64,000 nucleotides of DNA from Winogradskyella sp. (GCA_004211785.1 SHBX01000008.1:24100-88099); one strand, 5' to 3'; shown: positions 1 through 8,318, counted from the stretch's first letter. Notes: generated by a model not told the origin, from the letters alone. Program-made: numbers and translations.

Positions 1-1394
1 AAGGTTATGAGGTTAGTATTTATGAAAAAAATGATACTGTCGGCGGGAGAGCGAGACAGATAAAAAAAGAAGGATTCACTTTTGATATCGGACCTAGTTG
101 GTATTGGATGCCAGATATTTTTGAGAAATTTTTTAATGACTTTGGTAAATCTACTAAAGACTTCTATAAACTAGACAAATTGAGTCCAGCATATAAGATT
201 TTTTTCAGTGATGATGAAATAACTATAGGAGACACAATGGACAAGATTTGTGATGAGTTTGAGCGTATAGAAACTGGAAGTTCTAAACCTCTCAGAAAAT
301 TTATCTCTCAAGCACAAGAAAACTACGATATAGCTATTAATAAAATTGTTTTAAAACCTGGTCTATCACCATTAGAACTTATTACAAAAGATACAGTTAC
401 AAGAATTGACCAGTTCTTTAAAACCATAAGTAGTCAAGTTCGGAAAAACTTTAAAAATCCTAAACTAATATCAACACTAGAATTTCCAGTATTATTTCTT
501 GGTGCTAAACCAAGTAAAACACCTTCATTCTATAGTTTTATGAACTTTGCTGATTTTGGTCTTGGCACATGGCACCCAAAAGGCGGAATGTATGAGGTTA
601 TAAAAGCAATGAGGGATTTAGCAAAAAGCCTAGGTGTTACTATAAACACTAATGCCGCAGTTGAAGAAATAAATGTATTAGAAGGAAGAACCAATGGAAT
701 AGTCGTTAATGGCGAAACTATAATATCTGACTATGTTCTTAGTGGTGCAGACTATTGCCATTCTGAAACACTACTCAAGCCAGAATTTAGACAATACAGT
801 GATGCTTATTGGAATAAAAAAATCTTCGCACCATCATCATTGTTATTCTATGTTGGTTTTGACAAAAAATTAAGTAACGTCGAACATCACAACTTATTTT
901 TTGATACAGATTTTGAAGCTCACGCTGAAGACATCTATGACAATCCCAAATGGCCAGAAAAACCACTATTCTATGTTAATTTCCCTTCAATAACTGATGT
1001 AACAATGGCTCCAAATAATTGTGAAACTGGTTTTTTTCTTATCCCAATAGCTCCAGATTTAGAAGACACAGAAGAGCTCAGGCAACAATATTTTGATATT
1101 ATTATAGATAGATTTGAAAGAAAAACTGCACAAAAAGTGAGAGATAATATTATCTTTAAGGAGTCTTTTTGTGTTAAAGACTTCAAAAAGGAGTACAATT
1201 CATATAAAGGAAATGCCTACGGGATGGCTAATACGCTCATGCAAACGGCATTCCTTAGACCCAATTTGAAAAGTAAAAAAGTGAAAAATCTTTATTTTAC
1301 TGGACAGTTAACAGTGCCTGGACCTGGCGTACCACCATCAATAATTTCAGGTAAACTTGCAGCTGATTTAATAAAGAAGCATCAATCAAATTAA
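1..1394 (+). CDS. crtI: Phytoene desaturase (CrtI family), 5' end outside window
   Basis: This gene is cut by the window start. The reading frame is open from base 3, well before the first internal ATG at 108, and its first visible residues (YEVSIYEKNDTVGGRARQ) are the region just after the FAD-binding GxGxxG loop of CrtI-type desaturases. The C-terminal FAD motif, with PGPGVPPSIISGKLAADL, is present near the stop. CrtI converts phytoene to lycopene by successive desaturations at the membrane. It is followed after 12 bases by crtB and then crtZ on the same strand, so the three form a carotenoid operon. The family assignment is strong. The exact number of desaturation steps cannot be read from the sequence. 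Confidence 0.95.
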   Translation, partial: GYEVSIYEKNDTVGGRARQIKKEGFTFDIGPSWYWMPDIFEKFFNDFGKSTKDFYKLDKLSPAYKIFFSDDEITIGDTMDKICDEFERIETGSSKPLRKFISQAQENYDIAINKIVLKPGLSPLELITKDTVTRIDQFFKTISSQVRKNFKNPKLISTLEFPVLFLGAKPSKTPSFYSFMNFADFGLGTWHPKGGMYEVIKAMRDLAKSLGVTINTNAAVEEINVLEGRTNGIVVNGETIISDYVLSGADYCHSETLLKPEFRQYSDAYWNKKIFAPSSLLFYVGFDKKLSNVEHHNLFFDTDFEAHAEDIYDNPKWPEKPLFYVNFPSITDVTMAPNNCETGFFLIPIAPDLEDTEELRQQYFDIIIDRFERKTAQKVRDNIIFKESFCVKDFKKEYNSYKGNAYGMANTLMQTAFLRPNLKSKKVKNLYFTGQLTVPGPGVPPSIISGKLAADLIKKHQSN

Positions 1395-1406
1395 AAATTC
1401 AATAAG

Positions 1407-2246
1407 ATGAAATCAATCTTCGACAAGGTATCTAGAGAATGTAGTAAGCTAGTAACGACTTCTTACAGCACTTCTTTTTCTATGGCCACAAAAATGCTTT
1501 CAGAAAGTATAAGACAAGATATTTATAACATCTATGGATTTGTACGATTTGCAGATGAAATTGTAGATACTTTTCATGACTATGACAAAAATGTGTTGTT
1601 TGATAAATTTTCTCAAGACTTAGAAGACGCATTAGATATGAAAATTAGCCTCAATCCTATTTTAAATTCATTTCAAGAAACTTATCATAAATATAATATT
1701 GAAAAGCACATGGTAGATGCATTTATGAAAAGTATGCATCAAGACTTATATAAGCAAGATTATCTGACCGATGAAGAATACAAACAGTACATTTATGGTT
1801 CCGCAGATGTCGTTGGTTTAATGTGTTTAAAAGTTTTTGTTAAAGGAGATGACAAAAAATATGAAGAACTTAAAGAATCGGCAATGAGTTTAGGTTCAGC
1901 TTTTCAGAAAGTAAATTTCCTTAGAGATTTAAAAGCAGATTTTGAAGATTTAAGTCGTACATATTTCCCAAATACAGATTTAAACCACTTAGATGAACCT
2001 GCTAAAAAAGCTATAATTAATGATATTGAAAAAGACTTTAAAAAAGGTCTTATAGGTATCAAGAAACTTCCACTTGAAGCACGTTTTGGTGTGTTTATGG
2101 CTTACAGATATTATAGTAAATTATTAGAAAAGCTGAAGAAGACACCAGCTCTTGAAATTAAATCTGCTCGCATTAGAGTTCCGGACTACAAAAAAGTGGA
2201 ACTTTTAACTCGTAGTTATGTGAAATATCAATTAAATTTACTCTAA
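1407..2246 (+). CDS. crtB: Phytoene synthase
   Basis: CrtB condenses two geranylgeranyl diphosphates to phytoene, the first committed carotenoid step. The 279-residue protein has the two aspartate-rich prenyl-diphosphate/Mg binding motifs of the squalene/phytoene synthase family: DEIVD at about residues 50-54 and DLKAD at about 174-178, the latter inside the conserved NFLRD context. Length is normal for the family, and the ATG follows the crtI stop by 12 bases. It is flanked by crtI and crtZ, so a hydroxylated beta-carotene product is expected once lycopene is cyclised by the crtY gene at 19025-20158. Confidence 0.96.
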   Translation: MKSIFDKVSRECSKLVTTSYSTSFSMATKMLSESIRQDIYNIYGFVRFADEIVDTFHDYDKNVLFDKFSQDLEDALDMKISLNPILNSFQETYHKYNIEKHMVDAFMKSMHQDLYKQDYLTDEEYKQYIYGSADVVGLMCLKVFVKGDDKKYEELKESAMSLGSAFQKVNFLRDLKADFEDLSRTYFPNTDLNHLDEPAKKAIINDIEKDFKKGLIGIKKLPLEARFGVFMAYRYYSKLLEKLKKTPALEIKSARIRVPDYKKVELLTRSYVKYQLNLL

Positions 2247-2259
2247 AATTTAGCCCCAA

Positions 2260-2706
2260 ATGCAAATACTTTTTTGGACACTTATTTTCTTCGGAACATT
2301 TTTTATAATGGAATTTAATGCTTGGTTTACGCACAAGTATATCATGCATGGTTTTTTATGGAGTTTGCACAAAGACCATCATCACAAAGACCATGATAGC
2401 TGGTTTGAGCGTAATGATGCTTTCTTTATTTTTTACGCCGTAGTAAGTATGGTATGCTTTTATTTGTGGAGTTATGAAGGTGTTTGGTTCACTCTACCAA
2501 TAGGCTTAGGTATTTTAGCCTATGGAATTGCATACTTTATAGTCCATGATATTTTTATCCATCAACGTTTTAAGTGGCTACGAAATATTGACAATAAATA
2601 TGCTCGTGGTGTGAGACGTGCTCACAAAATACATCACAAACATTTAGGCAAGCATAAAGGCGAAAACTTTGGAATGCTTATTGTGCCTTGGAAGTATTTT
2701 AAATAA
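2260..2706 (+). CDS. crtZ: Beta-carotene hydroxylase
   Basis: This 148-residue integral membrane di-iron hydroxylase of the fatty-acid-hydroxylase/CrtZ type adds 3-hydroxyl groups to beta-carotene rings, giving cryptoxanthin and zeaxanthin. The histidine clusters that bind iron are visible: HKYIMH at about residues 25-30, HKDHHHKDH at about 37-45, HDIFIH around residue 95 and HKIHHKH near 122. Hydrophobic stretches between them fit membrane helices. It follows crtB by 13 bases in the same operon. Its stop codon directly abuts the stop of the opposite-strand gene at 2707, leaving no room for a separate terminator. Confidence 0.95.
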   Translation: MQILFWTLIFFGTFFIMEFNAWFTHKYIMHGFLWSLHKDHHHKDHDSWFERNDAFFIFYAVVSMVCFYLWSYEGVWFTLPIGLGILAYGIAYFIVHDIFIHQRFKWLRNIDNKYARGVRRAHKIHHKHLGKHKGENFGMLIVPWKYFK

Positions 2707-3177
2707 TTAGTCTTTATTCTTTGGTTTAATATATTTAATGTCTTTTAATTTAACTGAACCCACTACTATACCATCTTCATTAGAATTAATTCCTGTTATT
2801 CTAGATAATTTCTTGAATTCAAAATAATACGGTTTAACAAACTGTTCAGTGTCAATTACTATAATATTCTTTTTTAAAGAATATTCTATAGTTATTGCTA
2901 AATGATTTGGACTAAAGGCAGTTATAACTAAAAACCTATCATTGTATATTTGAAATATACTATGTTCGAATTTATCTTTTAAAGTTAGAACTAAGTTATC
3001 CTTATAAAAAACCTTATCCTTAACTTTCTTTAAATGAAATTTTAACACTATTAACGTAGAGTCATTCTCATAGAAAGCATTTTCAATATCTCTAAGAGTT
3101 TCAATTTTTTCAATAGATTGACTAAAAACTGAAAGGTTAAAAACTAATATTACTAATGAAACTAATAAGTTCTTCAT
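2707..3177 (-). CDS. Secreted protein of unknown function
   Basis: I do not recognise this 156-residue protein. It starts with a clear Sec signal peptide (MKNLLVSLVILVFNLSVFSQ) and so is probably periplasmic or exported. The rest is rich in beta-strand-like and lysine-rich segments, with no visible catalytic motif and no lipobox cysteine. It lies 26 bases downstream of the TlpA-like gene on the same strand and is probably co-transcribed with it. It ends exactly against the crtZ stop codon. A role in envelope maintenance is only a guess from its neighbour. Confidence 0.75.
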   Translation of the reverse strand: MKNLLVSLVILVFNLSVFSQSIEKIETLRDIENAFYENDSTLIVLKFHLKKVKDKVFYKDNLVLTLKDKFEHSIFQIYNDRFLVITAFSPNHLAITIEYSLKKNIIVIDTEQFVKPYYFEFKKLSRITGINSNEDGIVVGSVKLKDIKYIKPKNKD

Positions 3178-3203
3178 ATTTGAATAATTATAACTAAATA
3201 TAA

Positions 3204-3782
3204 CTATTTCTTTAAAGACTCTGCTGCAGATAGTAGCTTATTCATTTCATTCTGAATATTTTCTCCAAACCAATCTACTGCGCCAGATTTATCAATAATA
3301 ATTTCTCCTTTTTGACTAATTATTAAAGTTCTAGGAATTGAAGACGTTTGTAATTCTTTAATAGGGTTTGATAGGATTTGATAGACTGGAAAAGTATAAT
3401 TCTTCTTCGCTTTGAAAGCTTTAATTTTATCGATTGAATCATTAGTCACAAATAAAAATTCAACCTTATCCCCATATTTATCATATAGTTTTTGCAAACT
3501 AGGCATCTCAGCAATACAAGGCGGACACCATGTTGCCCAAAAGTTTATAATTACAACTTTACCTTTAGATTGATTAAAGTTATAAGATACACCTTCTTCA
3601 GTTTTTAGTTTCCAATCATAATTGCTTATTACAATTCTATCCGATTCTTTCTCAATACTCACGGGATTTATTAAAGCAATACCTTTATGTAAAAGTACTT
3701 GTATTGGTTGCCGTGTTTGCGGTATTAGTACTACAGCTATTATTACTAAAAAAATAATGTTATTTCGTTTAGATTTTTTCAT
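3204..3782 (-). CDS. TlpA-like thioredoxin-fold thiol:disulfide oxidoreductase
   Basis: This membrane-anchored thioredoxin of the TlpA/ResA type has an N-terminal hydrophobic anchor (NNIIFLVIIAVVLI) followed by a periplasmic thioredoxin fold. The active site is WATWCPPC at about residues 82-89, followed by the usual IAEMPSLQKLYDKYG helix, and a cis-proline context SIPRT lies near the C terminus. Such proteins reduce or isomerise disulfides, for example in cytochrome c maturation. The frame is open to an ATG at 3797, but that start lies inside the arm of the upstream terminator hairpin (3796-3827), so I chose MKKSKRNN at 3782; 3785 is also possible. Confidence 0.88.
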   Translation of the reverse strand: MKKSKRNNIIFLVIIAVVLIPQTRQPIQVLLHKGIALINPVSIEKESDRIVISNYDWKLKTEEGVSYNFNQSKGKVVIINFWATWCPPCIAEMPSLQKLYDKYGDKVEFLFVTNDSIDKIKAFKAKKNYTFPVYQILSNPIKELQTSSIPRTLIISQKGEIIIDKSGAVDWFGENIQNEMNKLLSAAESLKK

Positions 3783-3795
3783 CATATAAAAATAC

Positions 3796-3827
3796 AAAGC
3801 GTAGCTTCTTAGACGAAACTACGCTTT
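3796..3827 (-). terminator. Rho-independent terminator of the 3858-4739 gene
   Basis: AAAGCGTAG (3796-3804) and CTACGCTTT (3819-3827) form a perfect 9-bp stem. An inner TTC/GAA pairing extends it after one mismatch. On the minus strand the stem is followed by GTATTTTTA. It separates the lipoprotein gene from the TlpA gene and helps decide the TlpA start. Confidence 0.8.
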
Positions 3828-3857
3828 ATAAATAACATTACATTAATGTTATAAAAA

Positions 3858-4739
3858 CTATCTAGTTACTGTACCTGTAGGCAGTGAAGCTACATTAGCA
3901 GAGAAATCATGAGTTGAAGGCGCGGTTGCAGTTCCTGCAACACCAACTAAAGGCTTAATTGCAAACGGTGCTGGAGAATCATCTGGTACTGGCTCAAGTG
4001 AGATGACTACCATTCTATTTCTTACATCCAAAGGAAATACTTCTCCTGTAGGTGCATTTAAAAAGAAATCTTCTCCTGGTACTGGTGGCCCTTGATTAAA
4101 TTCTGTACCACTGAAGTTCGTAAAATCATCACGTCCTCCAAAATTGTCAAAACGTCCAGTACTTATTGGTCCAGAATCTCCAATTACCCAACCTTCATAA
4201 ATCCAACCTGGGTTTTGTGATACATCTGGTAAAGTCAAATTAGCCGTTGGTGGCATTCCTGGAGTACCATACCAAACACCATACTCATCATTACCATTAT
4301 TTCCTGCTCCTGGCATCATTTCATCAGTTGGTGTTCTTAAGAAAAAAGTCCCAGAAACATTAGTTAAATCACCAATTAATCCTGTATTTACACTTGCACT
4401 ATTTCCTGTAAATTCTCCTCTAAGCACTTTTGTTGGTGCTGGCGCTGGGTCTGGATCCACAAGTGGCTCAATTGATAATACAAAAGCTGTTGCACTTGAA
4501 AGTTGTGTAGCATCTACAGCAAAGTTCTGAGGGAAATTAACACTTGTAAAACGACCTGTTGTTACCGGTTGTCCACCGACAATAATCCAACCTTCATAAA
4601 CAAAATCAGAACCAAGTGCCTCTAATCCATTTAGATTTAAAGTTAAAGTTTCTAAATTTGATGCATTATCATCATCGTCGCTACAAGAGGTTAGCATCAG
4701 TCCTAATGCTAAAACTCCTAAAAACATTTTTTTAATCAT
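3858..4739 (-). CDS. Surface lipoprotein with two RskA-like (anti-sigma K C-terminal-like) domains
   Basis: The ATG at 4739 gives MIKKMFLGVLALGLMLTSC, a good SPII signal peptide. The earlier in-frame starts at 4790 and 4760 would put polar residues before it. After the lipobox cysteine comes SDDDD, which resembles the acidic surface-export signal of flavobacterial lipoproteins. The mature protein contains an internal duplication: a unit with YEGWIIVGGQPVTTGRF and VLSIEPLVDPDPAPAP is repeated as YEGWVIGDSGPISTGRF and VISLEPVPDDSPAP. Each unit looks like the extracytoplasmic domain of RskA anti-sigma factors, but no transmembrane helix or cytoplasmic zinc anti-sigma domain is present. The function is unknown. 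The gene lies 80 bases downstream of a Crp/Fnr gene on the same strand. Confidence 0.8.
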   Translation of the reverse strand: MIKKMFLGVLALGLMLTSCSDDDDNASNLETLTLNLNGLEALGSDFVYEGWIIVGGQPVTTGRFTSVNFPQNFAVDATQLSSATAFVLSIEPLVDPDPAPAPTKVLRGEFTGNSASVNTGLIGDLTNVSGTFFLRTPTDEMMPGAGNNGNDEYGVWYGTPGMPPTANLTLPDVSQNPGWIYEGWVIGDSGPISTGRFDNFGGRDDFTNFSGTEFNQGPPVPGEDFFLNAPTGEVFPLDVRNRMVVISLEPVPDDSPAPFAIKPLVGVAGTATAPSTHDFSANVASLPTGTVTR

Positions 4740-4801
4740 TGTCTTATTTTTTAAGTTCATATAATTTGATGGTGCTAAATTATATGACACAAATAAGATA
4801 A

Positions 4802-4821
4802 AATGTTAGCTAGCTAACATT
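4802..4821. promoter_or_regulatory. 20-bp perfect palindrome between the Crp/Fnr gene and the lipoprotein gene
   Basis: AATGTTAGCTAGCTAACATT is its own reverse complement over 20 bases. It overlaps the stop codon of the Crp/Fnr gene (stop at 4820-4822) and lies about 65 bases upstream of the lipoprotein ATG. With no loop it is a poor terminator and looks more like a dimeric regulator site. The neighbouring Crp/Fnr protein is the obvious candidate binder, but this is inference. Confidence 0.55.
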
Positions 4822-5491
4822 AAGCAGACTTTTTTAAGATTCTTATTTCTTTTCTATTGAAATTAATGATTTTATTCTCTTTTAAATTATTGAGAAGTGT
4901 ATTTAACGTTGGTCTAGAGATACCAATTAGAGAAGCTATGTCTTTTTGTGTGTATGGATGATGAATTACGTGATCCCCTGTTTTTTCGCAGTTATATCCA
5001 TATTCTATACACAACTCATCTAGAAACTCTACAAGTCTTGTTTTTGCATCTTTAAATAATAAAAGTTGAAGTCTACGCTCTAGCTTTTTAAATTTAAAAC
5101 CAATGAATTTATATATCTTAAAACTGAAGGTTTGGTTGTCACGCATAAGTTCATGCATTGTACTGACACCTACAGGACATATAGACGTATTATTATCCAA
5201 GGATTGCGCAAACTCATCTCTAATATTTTCTCCGAGTATGGCTTTTTCACCAAATAATTCGCCTTTTCTTAAAATAGCTTTTACAACTTCTTCACCATCT
5301 TCATTATAATAGCCAATTTTCACCTTTCCTTTTTCTATAAGGTAGACTTTGTTGGCAGCGTCTTCTTCAAAATAAATGTAATCGCTCTTCTTATATGCAT
5401 CGAAATCGTGTGCGCCTCTATATGCCTTAAATTTGTGTGGACATAATAAACCAAAGAGGTTAACATCTTCAAAAACCCATAAAGAATTCAT
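4820..5491 (-). CDS. Crp/Fnr family transcriptional regulator
   Basis: The 223-residue protein has an N-terminal cyclic-nucleotide-binding-type beta roll (YIYFEEDAANKVYLIEKGKVKIGYY... GELFGEKAILGE), a long dimerisation helix (FKKLERRLQLLLFKDAKTRL) and a C-terminal winged helix with TQKDIASLIGISRPTLNTLL at about residues 178-197. It lacks the four-cysteine pattern of an Fnr [4Fe-4S] sensor; the single N-terminal LCPHK cysteine and one internal CPVG do not make a cluster site. The effector is unknown. Directly downstream are a 20-bp palindrome and the RskA-like lipoprotein, suggesting local control of that gene. Confidence 0.9.
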   Translation of the reverse strand: MNSLWVFEDVNLFGLLCPHKFKAYRGAHDFDAYKKSDYIYFEEDAANKVYLIEKGKVKIGYYNEDGEEVVKAILRKGELFGEKAILGENIRDEFAQSLDNNTSICPVGVSTMHELMRDNQTFSFKIYKFIGFKFKKLERRLQLLLFKDAKTRLVEFLDELCIEYGYNCEKTGDHVIHHPYTQKDIASLIGISRPTLNTLLNNLKENKIINFNRKEIRILKKSA

Positions 5492-5548
5492 AATACAAAA
5501 ATTGATGATATTCTTAACGAGTCGTATTCTTTAAGTTATCCTTACAAA

Positions 5549-5578
5549 AAAACTCCTAACATTTACGCTAGGAGTTTT
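5549..5578 (-). terminator. Terminator of the FadL-like gene
   Basis: AAAACTCCTA (5549-5558) and TAGGAGTTTT (5569-5578) form a 10-bp stem with a 10-nt loop. On the minus strand it is followed by a run of T residues. It ends the operon containing the 5600-7120 and 7152-8288 genes. Confidence 0.85.
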
Positions 5579-5599
5579 ATATAAACTTATCTAATGTTT

Positions 5600-7120
5600 C
5601 TATATACCAAAGGTCAGCGTTAAAACTACATCTGTAAATGTAGTATCTAAATTAGCAGTTTCTCTAAATGTAGGCGCATTAGAATACAAAAATTCATTAC
5701 GTTCTCTTTCAGCTTGACTATATGCAATATCAATAGTAAAATCCCCAAACTTATAACCTAATCCAAGTGAGTAAGCCGTTAGGTCACCTACAAAAGTATC
5801 ATCTTCATATGGGCTTTCTTCCATTCGATATCCGCCTCTAAAGCTAAATTGCTTATGTCTAACTTCACCACCAATTCTATAAGTATTTGAAACTCCTAGT
5901 AAGTTAGAGATTTCATCATTCTGAAATGCAAAAAATGGGTCATCTGTTGGTCTAAAAATAGCATCACTATAATCTTTACGAGAGTAATCAAAACTCAACA
6001 AACCATTATCTCCAAAAACATAAGCCAAACTTCCAGTTACCTTTCCTGGCGTACGTAATTTATATTCTGGATATATGTTTATAACATTTGGGCTAATAAC
6101 TATTGGATTACTAAATCCATCAACTGTAGTCTGAAGGAATTGAGTTGTTTCTTCATTAATTCGGTACCAAGTTGGAGAATTATAAGTTAATCCAACTCTA
6201 AACTCATCAGTAAGTTTTACAATAGAACCAATTTGGAAAGAAACACCAGTTCCGGTTGTTAAAAGCGTGTTGTCAAAGCCAACTGCAGTAACCGTAGAGC
6301 CTGCATTAGAATTTGTCTCATCAAATACCGTTGAACGCTCATAGTTTAAAAAATGAGCATTTACATTTACTCCAATATTTATTCTCTCATCATATTGCGC
6401 TGCAAAATTAAAAGCCATTTTACCATTATAACCTGTTGAAGCTAAAGCATATCTTTGGTTATAATTTCCACCAACAATATTGCTACTATAATCTACATTA
6501 TCATCCGTATCAGTATCTGGTTCTAATATAAAAGACTCAAAACCAAGAAATGCTTGCTGATGACCAAACCCAAATACACTACCAATATCTGCATAAGCTT
6601 CATTAATAGTTTCTCCAGGTAGAGCAGAAATTTCACTTAGTCTTAAACCATTTGCAAAACCACTAAAATATTCAGAAATTGACGTATTAGAATTCACACC
6701 ACTTGCTACCCAACTATCGCTAAAATTCCCTGTTCTATCATAAGCAATACCAAAAGAAAACTTGTTCCATTTTGTGTTAGGGTTATTGCTTGCATATACA
6801 AAAACGCCTCCACCTTGACCGAGATTAAAGGTATTATCTTCTGCAGATCTCGTACTATTAAAATAGTTGACATCATTATTCTTAGCAGATAGACCTAAAG
6901 TAAATGAAGCCTTGCTTTGCGTAAAAACCGTAGAACTTGCAGGGTTTACATTTATTGCAGAAATATCACCACCAAGTGCACCAAATGCGCCTCCCATAGC
7001 TCTAAAGCGTGCAGTACCTCCAATTTCATCATTTGAATACCTTAACGCGTCAGTGATATCTTGAGCGTTAAGAGAAGACATGAAAATGGCTGTTATGAAT
7101 AGCATAATTACTCTTTTCAT
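5600..7120 (-). CDS. OmpP1/FadL/TodX-like outer membrane barrel protein
   Basis: This 506-residue protein has a Sec signal peptide (MKRVIMLFITAIFMSSLNAQ) followed by DITDALRYS and the conserved FadL-type early segment GTARFRAMGGAFGALGGDISAINVNPAS. The remainder has alternating hydrophobic/polar strands and ends in a terminal aromatic/hydrophobic strand (TFTDVVLTLTFGI) typical of outer-membrane barrels. FadL-type proteins pass hydrophobic compounds such as fatty acids across the outer membrane; the actual substrate here is unknown. It sits 31 bases after the 7152-8288 lipoprotein gene on the same strand, probably in one transcript, with a terminator at 5549-5578. Confidence 0.88.
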   Translation of the reverse strand: MKRVIMLFITAIFMSSLNAQDITDALRYSNDEIGGTARFRAMGGAFGALGGDISAINVNPASSTVFTQSKASFTLGLSAKNNDVNYFNSTRSAEDNTFNLGQGGGVFVYASNNPNTKWNKFSFGIAYDRTGNFSDSWVASGVNSNTSISEYFSGFANGLRLSEISALPGETINEAYADIGSVFGFGHQQAFLGFESFILEPDTDTDDNVDYSSNIVGGNYNQRYALASTGYNGKMAFNFAAQYDERINIGVNVNAHFLNYERSTVFDETNSNAGSTVTAVGFDNTLLTTGTGVSFQIGSIVKLTDEFRVGLTYNSPTWYRINEETTQFLQTTVDGFSNPIVISPNVINIYPEYKLRTPGKVTGSLAYVFGDNGLLSFDYSRKDYSDAIFRPTDDPFFAFQNDEISNLLGVSNTYRIGGEVRHKQFSFRGGYRMEESPYEDDTFVGDLTAYSLGLGYKFGDFTIDIAYSQAERERNEFLYSNAPTFRETANLDTTFTDVVLTLTFGI

Positions 7121-7151
7121 AATATATATTTATAGTAAATTTAGTTTGAAT

Positions 7152-8288
7152 TTATCCTCTTCTTCCACCTCTAGAGCTCCCCGAAGATCTTGAACTTCCA
7201 GATGAACGAGAACTACTACTAGAACGTACACTTCCTGACGAACGAGAAGAGCTACTTGATCTTCTTACTGTACCTCTAGATGGTCTAGAAGTAGTACCTC
7301 TTGAAGGTCTTGTAGTAGTACCTCTTGAAGGCCTAGTTGTTGTTCCTCTAGGTCTTGTCGTGGTACCTCTTGAAGGTCTAGTTGTCGTCCCTCTAGGTCT
7401 TGTCGTGGTACCTCTTGAAGGTCTAGTTGTCGTTCCGTTACCGTTTCGTATACGAGGGTTGCTTATAGTTCTTCTTGGCCTAGTACTTGTTGTTGTTCTT
7501 GGTCTAGCTATTGTTCCATCTGCATTTCTTCTAACTGTTCTTGTATTTCCACTATTAGATGCAATTCTTCTAGAAACAGAATTTCCTCGTCTACTAACAT
7601 TTCTTCTATCCAATTGTGCAATTGATCTACTATTTAATGCTGAATTTCTTCGACCGTAAGCTGCGCCTCTTCTACCTCTATTGTATGCTAAGCTATTACC
7701 ATAATAACCGCCATAACCACCATAGCCATAATTATTAAAACCCCAACCAAATCCTGGTGGGCAATAGTAAGGGTTATTCCAACCCCAGCCATAACCAAAA
7801 CCAAATCCGCCCCATCTATTCCATCTGTTCCATCCCCATCTGCTAAATCCATAATAGTTTCCTAAACCATTATTCCAGACCCAAGGGTTTAATCCCCAGC
7901 CCCAGTTATTATTCCATCCTGTATTATAAAAATTAATAGTTACTTGATCATTAACTTGACCCCAGCCACCATAATTTCCATCTACAACTTCAACTTCATC
8001 AGTTTCAACATTATCGCTACTATAAGAATCTACATCAGTAAAAATATCGGATTCTTCTTCAATAGATTGTAGTTTTTCAGATGTTTCAGAAAAATAATTA
8101 GTATAGTATTCAGAATTTGCTCTACTATTAGATGCATCGTCAACCTCAACAACAACTTGATCGGAACTGTAAATTCCATCGTTATCATATCCAACATATT
8201 GATAAGCACCGCAAGAAAAAAGCATTAAAATTGCTCCTAATGCCATAAATGGTGCTGTTAATTTTTTGAGTGTAGAAGTAAATCGCAT
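7152..8288 (-). CDS. Repeat-rich basic lipoprotein, function unknown
   Basis: An SPII signal (MALGAILMLFSC, cysteine at about residue 26) makes this a lipoprotein. After an acidic segment (residues 40-110) comes a Trp/Gly/Asn/Tyr-rich block (WGWGLNPWVWNN, YGGYGGYYGN), then an Arg-rich tail with seven GTTTRPSR/GTTTRPR-type units and a final Ser/Arg/Gly run ending RGGRRG. Charge therefore flips from acidic to strongly basic along the chain. I know no catalytic family that fits. Similar low-complexity proteins are commonly annotated next to the FadL-like gene and proS in flavobacteria. The gene is transcribed away from proS and leads into the FadL-like gene 31 bases downstream. Confidence 0.82.
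   Translation of the reverse strand: MRFTSTLKKLTAPFMALGAILMLFSCGAYQYVGYDNDGIYSSDQVVVEVDDASNSRANSEYYTNYFSETSEKLQSIEEESDIFTDVDSYSSDNVETDEVEVVDGNYGGWGQVNDQVTINFYNTGWNNNWGWGLNPWVWNNGLGNYYGFSRWGWNRWNRWGGFGFGYGWGWNNPYYCPPGFGWGFNNYGYGGYGGYYGNSLAYNRGRRGAAYGRRNSALNSRSIAQLDRRNVSRRGNSVSRRIASNSGNTRTVRRNADGTIARPRTTTSTRPRRTISNPRIRNGNGTTTRPSRGTTTRPRGTTTRPSRGTTTRPRGTTTRPSRGTTTRPSRGTTSRPSRGTVRRSSSSSRSSGSVRSSSSSRSSGSSRSSGSSRGGRRG
7275..7440. repeat. In-frame tandem repeat encoding GTTTRP(S)R units
   Basis: Units of 24 and 21 bases (8 or 7 residues) alternate inside the lipoprotein gene. A 45-base higher-order unit (24+21) occurs twice almost identically at about 7346-7435. The pattern gives GTTTRPSR, GTTTRPR, GTTTRPSR, GTTTRPR, GTTTRPSR, GTTTRPSR, GTTSRPSR. 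Unit loss or gain would keep the frame, so length variation between strains is plausible. Confidence 0.85.
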
Positions 8289-8318
8289 ATCTATGATGAT
8301 TTAAATTGTTGAACATTA

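Noticed and set aside
3783..3797. Upstream start (MYFYM) of the TlpA-like gene
   Set aside because: The extension begins inside the terminator of the upstream gene and would add non-conserved residues before the membrane anchor.
7360..7659. A 99-residue frame rich in VVPLEGLVVVPL on the plus strand
   Set aside because: It is the mirror of the GTTTRP repeat of the real lipoprotein gene, so its regularity comes from that repeat.
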